Numbered from the stretch's first letter, positions 17,443-27,759 are shown. The stretch is DNA of 43,843 nucleotides from Parachlamydiales bacterium (GCA_016931275.1 JAFGFA010000019.1:1-43843); one strand, 5' to 3'. Made by a program: numbers and translations. Notes: generated by a model not told the origin, from the sequence alone.

Positions 17443-18657
17443 ATGGTTAAAACCAACCCCCATTTTCAGCAGTTAGATGCCGACTATTTTTTCTTCAACA
17501 TTGAAAAACGCATTGCTTCTCAAAAAGAACTTTATCCTAAGGAACACTTTCTCAATCTCGGAATCGGCGACGTTTCCAAACCTCTGGTTTCCAGTGTCAG
17601 TCAAGCCATCGCCCTTGCCGCGCAAGAGATGAGCTGTAAAACGACCATGCAAGGATATGGCCCTTCTCAGGGATATTCGTTTCTTAAACAAGCTATTAAG
17701 GATCATGAATACAAAACCCTGCCGATCACCCCGGAAGAAATTTTCATCTCTTCTGGAACCAAAAACGATACCGCCAATATTTTAGATATTTTTTCTCCTA
17801 AAAGCCGCATTGCCTTAGCGAATCCGACCTATCCTGTTTATCGGGATACTACTGTTATGAGCGGCCGAGGAGGGATAAAAAGAAACAACGGCAACTATAC
17901 TCGTATCGTTTATTTAAACTGCTCAGAAAAAAATGGATTTAAACCTCCTTTCCCACAAAAACCGGTCGATCTCGTTTATCTCTGTTCTCCGAATAATCCT
18001 ACCGGAACAGCCCTTACCTTCGAAGAATGTCAGCAATGGGTTGATTTTGCCCAAAAGCATCGGATCGTGTTACTGTTCGATAGCGCTTATGAAGCCTTTA
18101 TCACAGCTCATAATGTTCCCCATTCGATTTTTGAAGTCCCCGGCGCCGATGAAGTAGCCATTGAATTTAAAAGTTTTTCCAAGTCCGCAGGGTTCACCGG
18201 CCTTCGATGCTCTTATATGATCATCCCCCAAAAACTCCGCTCCGAAGAAGGACATTCTCTATGGGAATTATGGACGAGAAGACAATCGACAAAATATGGA
18301 GGAACTTCTTATCCCATTCAAAAAGGAGCTTTGGCGACTTATACCGAACAAGGACAAAAAGAGATCCGAGAAATTTTAACCTATTATAAACAGAATGCCT
18401 CTTTATTGCAGGAAGGACTAGGTTCCTTGGGATTTAAAACCTATGGAGGAGTGAACGCTCCTTACATTTGGGTTAAAGCTCCCAAAAAATTATCTTCATG
18501 GTCTTTCTTCGATATCCTTCTGGAAAAAACCCGAATTGTCGCTATTCCCGGAAGCGGTTTTGGATCTATGGGAGAAGGCTATATGCGTTTTTCTGCTTTT
18601 GCTGATCGAGAAGCTATTCAAAAAGCTTTAGAACGCTTGAAAGATCTGAAGCTGTAA
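17443..18657 (+). CDS. dapL: LL-diaminopimelate aminotransferase
   Basis: This PLP enzyme converts tetrahydrodipicolinate straight to LL-diaminopimelate using glutamate, supplying meso-DAP for peptidoglycan and lysine. The route is shared by plants and Chlamydiota. The 404-residue protein shows fold-type I motifs: 'GYGPSQGYSFLKQAI' near residue 73, 'LCSPNNPTGTALTFEECQ' near 180, 'LLFDSAYEAFI' with the PLP-binding aspartate near 207, and 'EFKSFSKSAGFTGLRCSYMI' with the Schiff-base lysine near 240. A late 'RFSAF' segment holds the carboxylate-binding arginine. AAGGAT lies before the ATG. It is transcribed alone, convergent with tkt. Other dap genes are not in the window. Confidence 0.95.
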   Translation: MVKTNPHFQQLDADYFFFNIEKRIASQKELYPKEHFLNLGIGDVSKPLVSSVSQAIALAAQEMSCKTTMQGYGPSQGYSFLKQAIKDHEYKTLPITPEEIFISSGTKNDTANILDIFSPKSRIALANPTYPVYRDTTVMSGRGGIKRNNGNYTRIVYLNCSEKNGFKPPFPQKPVDLVYLCSPNNPTGTALTFEECQQWVDFAQKHRIVLLFDSAYEAFITAHNVPHSIFEVPGADEVAIEFKSFSKSAGFTGLRCSYMIIPQKLRSEEGHSLWELWTRRQSTKYGGTSYPIQKGALATYTEQGQKEIREILTYYKQNASLLQEGLGSLGFKTYGGVNAPYIWVKAPKKLSSWSFFDILLEKTRIVAIPGSGFGSMGEGYMRFSAFADREAIQKALERLKDLKL

Positions 18658-18797
18658 AGAATCCTATACGGGTATTTTTTCTCTTATGCTCTTATAAATA
18701 TATTTTTGTTAAAAAGGATATTGCTTTCTCCTCTGCACAGCAAACCCTCGTTTTATCTTATAAATTTCGTAAAAAGCCTTCTTTTTTTCAGGAAAAT
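18658..18797. terminator. Convergent dapL/tkt spacer with weak terminator-like hairpin
   Basis: This AT-rich 140-base gap lies between convergent stops. AAAAAG-CCTT-CTTTTTT near 18774-18790 can form a short stem followed by a T run on the plus strand. It is the only terminator candidate I see, and it is weak. Confidence 0.3.
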
Positions 18798-20789
18798 TTA
18801 TATCGAATGAAGGATCTTCTCTACAATAGAAGGAACATCAAAGCCATAAGATTTTTTTATTTCTTTAGCAGGCGCTGAAGCACCAAAACGATCGACACAA
18901 ATCGCGATGCCTTTAGGACCAATATACTTATGCCATCCTTGGCTAGCCCCCGCCTCGATCACCACTTTTAGAGAACCTTCGTGAAAGATCTTTTGCTTAT
19001 AGGAACTATTTTGCTTTTCCAATAGATCCCAGGAAGGAAAAGAGACAATATCTGTGCTGATTCCTTTCTCTTCTAAGATCTTGGCTGTTTCCAATGCTAC
19101 AGCCAGTTCCGATCCGGTCGCAATCAACGTTACTTTCGAAGGAACTGTACTGCTCTTTACCAAGTAAGCCCCTCTAGCCATCCCTTCTTTCAAAGGAAGA
19201 TCGGTCTCTTCAAAAGTCGCAAGAGACTGTCTCGATAAAATAATGGCTGTAGGACCACGAAACCGCAAAGCAAGAATCCAAGCCCTTTTCACCTCGTGAC
19301 TGTCGGCAGGTCGAATAACCTGCAAATTCGGAATAGCCCTTAAAGACGCCAACTGTTCAATCGGCTGATGGGTAGGTCCGTCTTCTCCTATGAATATCGA
19401 ATCGTGAGTGAACTGGTAGATGACCTGATAAGACGAGAGCGCGGCCATCCGAATGGCGTTTCTCATATAATCGGAAAAAACCAAAAAGGTCCCGCAAAAA
19501 GGAAGAAACATTCCCGTTAAAAAAAGGCCGTTGGCAATGGTTCCCATGGCAAATTCCCGGACACCATATTTAATATTTCTCCCTAAAAAATTTTTCGAAG
19601 AAATTAAAGAAAAATGATCCAAAAAAGTCATGTCTGAAGAAGATAAATCGGCCGATCCTCCATAAAGATAAGGCAGTTTCTCCGCCAATTTTTGCACAAC
19701 CACATGAGAAGCAGCTCTTCCGGAAATATTCGTTTCCATATCAAGGTTTAACACCATTTTTTCCAAATCGCGAGGCTCTTCCTTCTCCCGCATTTTCTTG
19801 AACTCTTCAAAAAGATGAGGATACTTTTTCTGCCATGCTTCGAAAAGTGCTTCCCATGCCTGATAGTTTTTTTTCTGCTCTTGTTCTTTTATACAAAAAA
19901 AATCCTGTATTTCCTGAGGAACATAAAAAGGCTCTTCAGGCAGCTGGAGCATTTTTTTTGCAGCAGACACCTCTTCGACCCCAAGAGGAGCCCCATGAAC
20001 CTTATGAGATCCTGCCTTATGAGGCGCCCCTTTCCCGATAATAGTATGTGCCACTATTAAGACCGGGCGTGATTGATGCTGAGCAATCTGTGCAAACAAA
20101 GTATCTATCGCATCGAGATCATGACCATCTACTTCATATACATCCCACCCATAAGAACGATATCGCGCTGGGGTATCTTCCGAACAACTTTCCAACAAAG
20201 GGCCATCCAAGGAAATATTATTGGCATCATAAATCACAACCAAATTATCCAAAACTAGATGCCCTGCTAAAGAAGACGCTTCTGAAGAAGCTCCTTCCAT
20301 GATACATCCATCCCCAGCCAAACAAAAAATCTTATTCGTAAAAAGGGAAAAGTCTTCCGTATTAAATTTTGCTTGTAAAATTTTATAGCCAAGCGCCAAC
20401 CCTACGGCATTGCCAATCCCCTGTCCAAGAGGCCCTGTTGTGGCTTCCACCCCTATGGAAGGGTGATATTCCGGATGCCCCGGAGTCCTTGAATACAACT
20501 GTCGAAAGTTTTTAATATCTTCTAATTCAAGAGGAAATCCGGATAAATAGAGCAAACTATAGAGCAGCATCGAACCGTGCCCCGCAGAAAGAATAAATCG
20601 GTCCCGGTTCATCCATAGAGGATTTTTTGCATAATATCGCATCCCTTTGCCAAAAAGATAAGCACCAATTTCCGCACATCCCAGGGGAAGGCCTGGATGG
20701 CCTGATTTCGCTTTTTCTACGGCATCCATAGCAAGGCCTCTAATGGCCAGAGCAGTCCCTTCTAATTTCTTTTTAAGCTCTCCATCCAT
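18798..20789 (-). CDS. tkt: Transketolase
   Basis: This thiamine-diphosphate enzyme of the non-oxidative pentose phosphate pathway transfers two-carbon ketol units between sugar phosphates. The 663-residue length is normal. Visible are 'KSGHPGLPLGCAEIG' near residue 28, the ThDP-binding 'LAGDGCIMEGASSEASSLAG' near 152 continuing to 'NNISLDG', and the middle pyrimidine-binding domain with 'GVREFAMGTIANGL' and 'FTHDSIFIGEDGPTHQPIEQ' near 465. A C-terminal regulatory-type domain ends the protein. AGGAGAG precedes the ATG. The gene lies near alaS and mfd, the neighbourhood I recall for tktB in Chlamydia. It is convergent with dapL and probably monocistronic. Confidence 0.98.
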   Translation of the reverse strand: MDGELKKKLEGTALAIRGLAMDAVEKAKSGHPGLPLGCAEIGAYLFGKGMRYYAKNPLWMNRDRFILSAGHGSMLLYSLLYLSGFPLELEDIKNFRQLYSRTPGHPEYHPSIGVEATTGPLGQGIGNAVGLALGYKILQAKFNTEDFSLFTNKIFCLAGDGCIMEGASSEASSLAGHLVLDNLVVIYDANNISLDGPLLESCSEDTPARYRSYGWDVYEVDGHDLDAIDTLFAQIAQHQSRPVLIVAHTIIGKGAPHKAGSHKVHGAPLGVEEVSAAKKMLQLPEEPFYVPQEIQDFFCIKEQEQKKNYQAWEALFEAWQKKYPHLFEEFKKMREKEEPRDLEKMVLNLDMETNISGRAASHVVVQKLAEKLPYLYGGSADLSSSDMTFLDHFSLISSKNFLGRNIKYGVREFAMGTIANGLFLTGMFLPFCGTFLVFSDYMRNAIRMAALSSYQVIYQFTHDSIFIGEDGPTHQPIEQLASLRAIPNLQVIRPADSHEVKRAWILALRFRGPTAIILSRQSLATFEETDLPLKEGMARGAYLVKSSTVPSKVTLIATGSELAVALETAKILEEKGISTDIVSFPSWDLLEKQNSSYKQKIFHEGSLKVVIEAGASQGWHKYIGPKGIAICVDRFGASAPAKEIKKSYGFDVPSIVEKILHSI

Positions 20790-20894
20790 CGATTCTCTCC
20801 TTTCTACAAAACCCTCGTGATGCTTGCTAAAGAAAAAATATTATCCGATAAAAAGGATTATATTCATCCCCTTTTCTATCTATTTTTCCCTTCG

Positions 20895-20940
20895 AAGCTT
20901 TCCTCCCACGATTAAAACCGTGGGTCTCCACCTCGTCGTT
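20895..20940 (-). repeat. IS605-type right-end hairpin remnant
   Basis: CCCACG (20905-20910) and CGTGGG (20919-20924) form a perfect 6-bp stem with an 8-base loop. Read on the minus strand, it is preceded by GGAGA and followed by AGGAAAG, close to the 'GGAATC-hairpin-GAGGATGTCAA' ending seen at 16757-16792 and known from IS605/IS1341-type elements. No transposase or tnpB frame is present. It lies in the 280-base gap between tkt and the 21070 orphan. A second hairpin (TTTTTCC/GGAAAAA around 21016-21032) lies beyond it and may serve the orphan gene as a terminator. Confidence 0.4.
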
Positions 20941-21069
20941 TCTATGAATAGAAAAAATCCTTTCAAAAACTACCGTGATTTAGAAAAACCGCCCTTAGAA
21001 TGAGCGCCACCATTGTTTTTCCGAAGGAAAAAACGTCTATATCACCTTAGGGGTCAAGCTAATCTCGAT

Positions 21070-21684
21070 TTATTCTGTTGGGGAGGGCTTTCTCATATGT
21101 TTAGGGTACACCTTAAGGAAAGGTTCTCTTTCTCCTTTACCTGACTCTACCGTAAATAAATTTCTAAAACGATCCTCACGATAATACCGTTCTCTTGCTG
21201 TCAAAAAAGCTTTCGAAGAAGCAAACGCCTCCCTTGTTTCCTCAAATTTTCGCACCGGTTCTTGTGAAAATACTAAAGACAACTGATTTTCCGTAAACAG
21301 CTCAAAATCTTGCGTTCTTTCTATTTTTGAACGCCACCCAGAAAATAGTTCCCTCAAAAACTTGAATATTCGAGCCAAGAAACCGCCTTTAGTATCCGTC
21401 ATAGCATACCAGTCCGATAATTTATTTCTAATATCTATTCCGTCTAATCGTTGTTGTAATGTCCATCCATCGGTTGGTTCATGCAATATCTTCATAGCCT
21501 CTAAAAATTCTTTCACCAAAAAATCCAGTTTTCTTTCCAACGAATTTCCTGCATTATCTCTGATTGTCACAACGCGGCTGCCCCAACCGTTAACTTTACA
21601 ATCTTCCTCTTGAAGGTTGTGCAACAAATTTCTAGCCTCAGATAAATTAACAAAATAATTCCTATCAAACGTCGGTATAGCCAT
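21070..21684 (-). CDS. Hypothetical protein (possible effector)
   Basis: I do not recognise this 204-residue protein. It is soluble-looking and helix-rich, with many charged residues and no signal peptide. One mildly hydrophobic patch lies near residues 104-116 (GGFLARIFKFLRELFSGW), which could be an amphipathic membrane-binding helix. The C-terminus is basic and proline-containing (VYPKHMRKPSPTE). I prefer the ATG at 21684 to the in-frame ATG at 21696 because GATGAGG sits seven bases before it. The gene is single, with an AT-rich leader of the kind that precedes the other orphan genes here, and it diverges from alaS. A lineage-specific or secreted role is only a guess. Confidence 0.65.
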   Translation of the reverse strand: MAIPTFDRNYFVNLSEARNLLHNLQEEDCKVNGWGSRVVTIRDNAGNSLERKLDFLVKEFLEAMKILHEPTDGWTLQQRLDGIDIRNKLSDWYAMTDTKGGFLARIFKFLRELFSGWRSKIERTQDFELFTENQLSLVFSQEPVRKFEETREAFASSKAFLTARERYYREDRFRNLFTVESGKGEREPFLKVYPKHMRKPSPTE

Positions 21685-21878
21685 AGAAAACCTCATCTAT
21701 AATTTTTACATATTAGCATAGAAGTGTTTATAAGTTATACCTTTAATTTATAATCATTTTTTCAAGGTCTTTTTCTTTTTTTTCATCTTTACATGGTAAA
21801 AGCTCTTATTTTGCCCATTTACTTTTCTGATGCTTTACTTTATCCTTAAAGAGATCAAAAAGTTTTTTATGAGGCCCT

Positions 21879-24500
21879 ATGACTTCTCAAGATATTCGCA
21901 GAAAATTTCTTCACTATTTTGCATCGCAAGGACACACGCTCGTTCCTTCTTCTCCTGTGGTTCCCCATGACGATCCAACTCTTTTGTTTATCAATGCCGG
22001 CATGAACCAATTTAAAGATGTCTTTCTAGGCACTAGCCGAAGGGACTATACTCGCGCAACGACGACACAAAAATGTATACGCGTCGGAGGAAAGCACAAC
22101 GATCTAGACAATGTAGGCCACACATCGCGTCATCTCACCTTTTTTGAAATGCTCGGGAACTTTTCCTTTGGCGATTATTTCAAAAAAGAGGCCATTGGCT
22201 TTGCTTGGGATGTGACAACCCATATTTTCGATTTTGACCCCGACAAGATTTGGGCCTCTGTCTTTGAAAACGACGATGAGGCTTTTGAATTATGGCAAAA
22301 ACATCTCCCTTCCAAAAGGATTATCCGTCTGGGAGAAAAAGATAACTTTTGGGCCATGGGAGAGACCGGACCATGCGGTCCTTGTTCCGAGCTCCTCTAT
22401 GACAGAGGCGCAGGTTATGGCAAGGCCTCTACTCCTCGTGAAGATCTTTCCGGAGAGCGTTTTTTAGAATTTTGGAATCTCGTATTCATGCAATTTTCCA
22501 AAGACTTATCAGGCACTATGACCCCTCTTCCGAAACCTTGCATTGATACGGGAGCCGGCTTAGAGAGAATCATGCTTTTAAAGATCGGCAGCGATTCCGT
22601 TTTCGATACCGATATCTTGCGGAGCATCATAGCAAAAATTGAAAATCTCTCGAAAATACGTTATGACAAAGACCATGTAACGCTGGCCCCGGCTTTCCAT
22701 GTCATTGCAGACCACCTTCGATCACTCAGCTTCGCCATTTCCGATGGAGCTCAGCCGAGCAATGTCGATCGAGGATACATTCTCCGCAAGCTTTTAAGAA
22801 GAGCAGTCCGTTACGGCAAAATGCTGCAATTCCAAAAACCTTTTTTAGCCAAGGTATTACCACGCCTTATCGAATCCATGGGCGACGATTTTCCGGAACT
22901 TGTTTCTGCAGAGAACCGTATTGCAGAAATTCTTACCATGGAAGAAGAGAGTTTTTTAAAAACTCTGCAACGGGGCGGCAATCTCCTAACCCAAATCATC
23001 GACCGCTCCCAAAAAATAATATCTGGAGAAGATGCCTTCAAACTTAAAGATACCTATGGCCTACCGATCGAAGAAATTTTACTGATCGCCAAAGATGCTC
23101 ATCTAACTGTCGATCTAGAAACATTCGAACAATTGGAAAAAAAGGCGAAAGTTCTCTCACAAAAGGCTCATAAAAAGGAACAGCAATTATTTCAAGAAAA
23201 TCTTTTTGTTGATTTTGCCAAAACGCATTCTACTACAGAATTTGTCGGCTACGATTCTTACAAAGCCGAAGCAAAAATTCTTGCCATTGTCCTTGACGAC
23301 CATTTTGTTGACTCCCTATCAGAAGGCCAGGAAGGACTGATTATTACCGATCGCACTCCTTTTTATGCGGAAATGGGAGGACAGATCGGCGATAGCGGCA
23401 CGATCTACAAAAAAGCTAATATCTTTGAAGTCGAGCGGTGTATTACTCCTTATGCGGGAATCTCTGCCCATCAAGGAATCATGCACTCGGGTCTTATAAA
23501 GAAAGGAGACTCCGTTACGTTAGAAATCGACCACGAAAAAAGAGAAAAAATTTCCAATAACCACTCTGCGACCCATCTTTTACATTGGGCCTTGGAAAAA
23601 GTTCTTGGCAGCCATATCCGACAAGCAGGTTCTTATGTAGACGATCAGCGCCTGCGATTTGATTTCACACATCATAAAGCCCTTACCGAAGAAGAACTGC
23701 GGGCCGTGGAACAAGAGATCAACGCGAGAATACGAGAAAACTCTCCCGTACAGAATTATTCTCTCCCCTACGAAACTGTCCAAAAGGATCCTAAAATCAA
23801 ACAGTTTTTTGGAGAAAAATACCGCACTCTTGTCAGGGTCGTCGATATTGAATATTCCAAAGAACTATGCGGGGGAACCCATGCTAGGTCTCTCGGAAGC
23901 ATTGGCCTTTGCAAAATCCTAAAAGAAGGAAGCATTGCAGCAGGAGTGCGCCGTATAGAAGCTGTGACGGGAAAAGCTGCCGAAGATCTTATCTATGCAA
24001 AGGAAGATCTTCTCTGCCATGCATCGGCTCTATTAAAAACTACCCAGGACAAACTTCTAGGAGCTATTGAGTCTCTTTTGGAAGAAAAAAAACAACAGCA
24101 AAACGATCTAAAGAAATACCGATGCCTTCAAATTCAAAGCTTGATCGACACCTTAAAAGAGAAAAAAGAAAAAGTCGGCGATATTACTCTCATCGTGAAA
24201 CAAATCGATCTTACTCCGGAAGATCTCAATGCCTTAGCTGATGAACTCATACGACTGATCCCTTCCAGCGTGATCGTACTGGGAACCAAGATCCAAAATC
24301 GATGCCATCTCGTTTCCCGCGTTACTCCCGACTTAGCCGACAAAGGGATTTCGGCAAAAAAGATCATTACAGAAATAGCCCCTATTGTCCAAGGAGGTGG
24401 AGGAGGAAAAGAAACCAGAGCGCAAGCAGGAGGATCCGATGTATCAAAACTTCCTGACGCTTTAAAAAAAGTAAAACAGCTGTTGCAAAAGTTGTGTTAG
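21879..24500 (+). CDS. alaS: Alanyl-tRNA synthetase
   Basis: This class IIc synthetase charges tRNA(Ala) in the cytoplasm. The 873-residue protein has the aminoacylation core at the N-terminus ('FINAGMNQFKDVFLG' near 33, 'RHLTFFEMLGNFSFGDYF' near 88). The editing domain carries zinc-binding 'HSATHLLHWAL' near 566 and 'CGGTHARSLGSIGLCKI' near 665. The C-terminal C-Ala oligomerisation domain includes 'QGGGGGKETRAQAGG' near 838. The length is normal and no key residue is missing. It is followed by mfd, whose GTG start lies inside the last codons of alaS, so the two are one transcript. A GAGG lies shortly before the ATG. Confidence 0.98.
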   Translation: MTSQDIRRKFLHYFASQGHTLVPSSPVVPHDDPTLLFINAGMNQFKDVFLGTSRRDYTRATTTQKCIRVGGKHNDLDNVGHTSRHLTFFEMLGNFSFGDYFKKEAIGFAWDVTTHIFDFDPDKIWASVFENDDEAFELWQKHLPSKRIIRLGEKDNFWAMGETGPCGPCSELLYDRGAGYGKASTPREDLSGERFLEFWNLVFMQFSKDLSGTMTPLPKPCIDTGAGLERIMLLKIGSDSVFDTDILRSIIAKIENLSKIRYDKDHVTLAPAFHVIADHLRSLSFAISDGAQPSNVDRGYILRKLLRRAVRYGKMLQFQKPFLAKVLPRLIESMGDDFPELVSAENRIAEILTMEEESFLKTLQRGGNLLTQIIDRSQKIISGEDAFKLKDTYGLPIEEILLIAKDAHLTVDLETFEQLEKKAKVLSQKAHKKEQQLFQENLFVDFAKTHSTTEFVGYDSYKAEAKILAIVLDDHFVDSLSEGQEGLIITDRTPFYAEMGGQIGDSGTIYKKANIFEVERCITPYAGISAHQGIMHSGLIKKGDSVTLEIDHEKREKISNNHSATHLLHWALEKVLGSHIRQAGSYVDDQRLRFDFTHHKALTEEELRAVEQEINARIRENSPVQNYSLPYETVQKDPKIKQFFGEKYRTLVRVVDIEYSKELCGGTHARSLGSIGLCKILKEGSIAAGVRRIEAVTGKAAEDLIYAKEDLLCHASALLKTTQDKLLGAIESLLEEKKQQQNDLKKYRCLQIQSLIDTLKEKKEKVGDITLIVKQIDLTPEDLNALADELIRLIPSSVIVLGTKIQNRCHLVSRVTPDLADKGISAKKIITEIAPIVQGGGGGKETRAQAGGSDVSKLPDALKKVKQLLQKLC

Positions 24501-27500
24501 ACATTCTTCTTAAAAGCCCTTTCATTACGACGCTACTAGAGCGGCTCAAGGATCACTCCGTTGTGTTAGAAAACCTCGAGAGTGCTCCAAAAGCATTCTT
24601 GATTCACCTTTTACAAGAGCATTTCCATAAAAATGTCGTGATCATTTCGAGTGGCAAGAATGAAGACAATTTGTTACTAGACCTGCAGGCTTTTGAAAAA
24701 AACACCGAAGAATTTCCTGCATGGGAAACCATGCCTCACGATGATATTCCTCCCAGCAGCGATATCATTGGAAAAAGAATGGAAGTACTGCACACCCTTT
24801 TGAATCGCAAAGAATTTCTTTGCATCACCACTATTCATAGTATTTTGCAAAAAGTTATTTCCCCCAAATTATTAAAGGAAAAAAGTTTTATCTGGCATAA
24901 AAACGATACGATTGATTTTAACTCCTTACCGGCCCTGCTAATCTCTTTGGGTTATGAACCTGTGCCTCTAGTCACAGAAAAAGGTCATTTTGCCATTCGC
25001 GGCGGCATTGTTGATATTTTTTCTATCTCTTCTCCAGAGCCTTTTAGGATAGAATTTTTTGGTAATACGATTGAAGAGATCCGCATTTTTGACCCCTCCT
25101 CCCAAATTTCTTCTCATAAAACATCGCAGATATCCTTATTTCCCCTAGACGAACTCCATCTTCTCGAACAATCTTCTGCCGCGACTTTTCTAGACTATTG
25201 CGGATCAAACACACTTTTTGTCTTCGATCATTTCCATCAACTAGAAGAAGACTATCTCAAACTGAAAAAGATGGATCATTTTTCCTCCGATTTTTTTCTT
25301 TCTTTCGAAGAGCTTTTTTCTTGTACCAACCATCCTCTCTTTTTTTCTTCTGCTCCTCTTGAAACTCTTTCGACAACCACAATTCTCCAGAAAAATCCTT
25401 CTTATGAAACACTGGTTTTCGAACCTTTTTTAGTTTCCATGCAAGCAGATCGTGTTTTTTCTTCCATACAGACGATCGACAGCTATTATGCTACAAAAGA
25501 CCTTGCAGAAATCCTCTCTTCTCCACCCCATACTGTCATCCTCTATGCACCCCAAAAAGATCTCCTCCTCCATCGCCTTGCAGAAAAAGAACTTTCTTTG
25601 AGCCCCAAGGTCCTGTTATTTGAGGAATACCTCTCGTCCGGTTTTGTAATCTGCGATATTCCTCTTTCCTGTGTGACCGATACGGATATGACACATCGAA
25701 AACAGATTCGCAGGCAAAAATGGCGCAGCGCTCTGTCCACAGCCGCAGTGGAATTTCACCATTTAGATGTGGGAGATACGGTGGTCCACTTTCATAGCGG
25801 CATCGGAAAATATCTCGGAATAGAAAAACAAAAGTCGAATAAGGGCGAAGAAATGGAATTTCTCTGCATCGAATATGCCAAAGGAGCCAAACTATATGTC
25901 CCTTTATCACAAGCGCATCTTGTCAGCCGTTACATTGGGGTAAACGAAAGCACCCCTTCTTTTGACGAGCTTGGGAAAAACAGATGGAATCATTCCCGAC
26001 TACGTGCGCAAAAACAGATTATCGGTTACGCATCGGAGCTATTACATCTTTATGCAGAACGTTCTTTTGAAAAAAGGCCCCCCTACTCTTCCGATTCTCC
26101 TGAAATGACCCTGTTTGAAGAAGAATTCCCCTATGTTGAGACGCAAGATCAACAAGAAGCTATCACTGCCATCAAAGCGGATATGGTTCAAGAAAAGCCC
26201 ATGGAAAGGCTTATCTGCGGAGATGTAGGCTATGGAAAGACAGAAGTAGCTATGCGGGCTGCTTTTAAAGTGGCCTATGAAGGAAAAAAACAAGTCGCTG
26301 TTCTGGTTCCTACTACAGTATTAGCCCTGCAGCATTATGAAACGTTTCAAAAAAGAATGGCAGACTATCCTCTCCGCATTGCTCTTTTATCCCGTTTTCA
26401 CACTGCTAAAGAAAATCAAGGAATTCTCGAAAAAACCCGATTGGGACAAGTAGATATTCTAATAGGAACCCATAGACTTTTATCGAAAGATGTTCTCTTT
26501 AACGAATTAGGACTTTTAATCATTGATGAAGAGCAACGCTTTGGTGTTCGTTCGAAAGAACATCTTAAAAAATTAAAAAAAGGAATCGATTCTCTTTCTC
26601 TTTCGGCGACCCCTATTCCCAGAACTCTCTATCTCTCCTTGGTTCATGCACGGGATATGTCCGTTATCAACACTCCTCCCCAAGATAGGCTTCCTATTAA
26701 AACGATTATTTCCCTCAATGAAGATCCTCTGATAAAAAATGCTCTGAATCGAGAGCTCGCTCGCGACGGACAGATCTTTTTTATTCATAATAGGGTTGAG
26801 TCCATCCATTCCAGGGCAAAACATATCCATTCTTTGGTTCCTGAGTGCTGCTATGCTGTTGTCCATGGTCAAATGCCCTCGGAAGAAATTGACGCTATTT
26901 TTCATCAATTTAGCCAAGGGAAAATCGATCTTCTCTTTTCTACGACCATTGTAGAAAATGGAATTGACATCCCCAATGCCAATACGATCTTAATCGACAA
27001 CGCCCATACTTTCGGACTTGCTGATCTCTATCAATTAAGAGGACGGGTCGGCCGATGGAACCGAACGGCCTATGCCTATTTTTTAACTCCTAAAAATCAA
27101 AAGTTGCCTGAAATTGCGCAAAAAAGACTCCATGCCTTGGTAGAATCGGGTGGATATGGTGGGGGGATGAAAATCGCTATGCGAGATCTTGAAATTCGAG
27201 GTGCCGGTGATATTTTAGGTATTAAACAATCCGGCCAAGTATCTTCTATCGGTTTTCATCTATATTGCAAGCTTTTAAAAAAGGCGATCATGGCCTTAAA
27301 AAAGAAAATGCCCATTTCCTTTACAGAGACAAAAATTGAGTGTTCTTACCCAGCTAGTCTTCCCGAACATTATATTCCACAAGCCAACCTCCGTATGGAA
27401 CTATATAATAGGCTTGGAGAGATCGACTCAGAGGAAGACCTTGATAAAATCTTTGCAGAACTTCGGGATCGATTCGGCCCGATCCCTCCGGAAGCAATAT

Positions 27501-27688
27501 GGCTCTATCATCTCTTTAAAATTCGTCTCGCGGCCCAAAAGAACAATATCCTTGCGATAAAAATAGATCCTAGCAAGGTCATCATCGAAAAAAACGTCAG
27601 AAAAATTCTTGAAACCAGGCAATATTTTCTTCCAAAATCCTTAAGTCCGGAACATCTCGAACGATTGATTTTGGAAAAAATACGATGA
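24494..27688 (+). CDS. mfd: Transcription-repair coupling factor Mfd
   Basis: Mfd is a DNA translocase that removes RNA polymerase stalled at lesions and recruits UvrA. The 1064-residue protein has the UvrB-like N-terminal module ('GHFAIRGGIVDIFSI' near residue 163). The RNA polymerase-interacting domain follows ('VVHFHSGIGKYLGIE' near 432). The SF2 motor has Walker A 'GDVGYGKTE' near 576, 'DEEQRFGV' near 677 and 'VENGIDIPNANTILIDNAH' near 824, and the C-terminal TRCF domain ends it. The start is a GTG at 24494 that overlaps the alaS stop by seven bases. No good Shine-Dalgarno is seen, so translation probably depends on coupling to alaS. Confidence 0.97.
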   Translation: MLDILLKSPFITTLLERLKDHSVVLENLESAPKAFLIHLLQEHFHKNVVIISSGKNEDNLLLDLQAFEKNTEEFPAWETMPHDDIPPSSDIIGKRMEVLHTLLNRKEFLCITTIHSILQKVISPKLLKEKSFIWHKNDTIDFNSLPALLISLGYEPVPLVTEKGHFAIRGGIVDIFSISSPEPFRIEFFGNTIEEIRIFDPSSQISSHKTSQISLFPLDELHLLEQSSAATFLDYCGSNTLFVFDHFHQLEEDYLKLKKMDHFSSDFFLSFEELFSCTNHPLFFSSAPLETLSTTTILQKNPSYETLVFEPFLVSMQADRVFSSIQTIDSYYATKDLAEILSSPPHTVILYAPQKDLLLHRLAEKELSLSPKVLLFEEYLSSGFVICDIPLSCVTDTDMTHRKQIRRQKWRSALSTAAVEFHHLDVGDTVVHFHSGIGKYLGIEKQKSNKGEEMEFLCIEYAKGAKLYVPLSQAHLVSRYIGVNESTPSFDELGKNRWNHSRLRAQKQIIGYASELLHLYAERSFEKRPPYSSDSPEMTLFEEEFPYVETQDQQEAITAIKADMVQEKPMERLICGDVGYGKTEVAMRAAFKVAYEGKKQVAVLVPTTVLALQHYETFQKRMADYPLRIALLSRFHTAKENQGILEKTRLGQVDILIGTHRLLSKDVLFNELGLLIIDEEQRFGVRSKEHLKKLKKGIDSLSLSATPIPRTLYLSLVHARDMSVINTPPQDRLPIKTIISLNEDPLIKNALNRELARDGQIFFIHNRVESIHSRAKHIHSLVPECCYAVVHGQMPSEEIDAIFHQFSQGKIDLLFSTTIVENGIDIPNANTILIDNAHTFGLADLYQLRGRVGRWNRTAYAYFLTPKNQKLPEIAQKRLHALVESGGYGGGMKIAMRDLEIRGAGDILGIKQSGQVSSIGFHLYCKLLKKAIMALKKKMPISFTETKIECSYPASLPEHYIPQANLRMELYNRLGEIDSEEDLDKIFAELRDRFGPIPPEAIWLYHLFKIRLAAQKNNILAIKIDPSKVIIEKNVRKILETRQYFLPKSLSPEHLERLILEKIR

Positions 27689-27759
27689 TTTTTAGAAAAA
27701 AGACTTGGAATAAAAATATTTTTCTTTAGAAAAAAAATCCCTGATTGCAGGAGAATTTT
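27689..27759 (+). terminator. Possible mfd terminator
   Basis: CCTG-ATTG-CAGG around 27743-27754, followed by a T-rich tract (ATTTTTTATTTT), is a weak plus-strand terminator candidate between the convergent mfd and HD genes. The stem is only four pairs. Confidence 0.25.
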
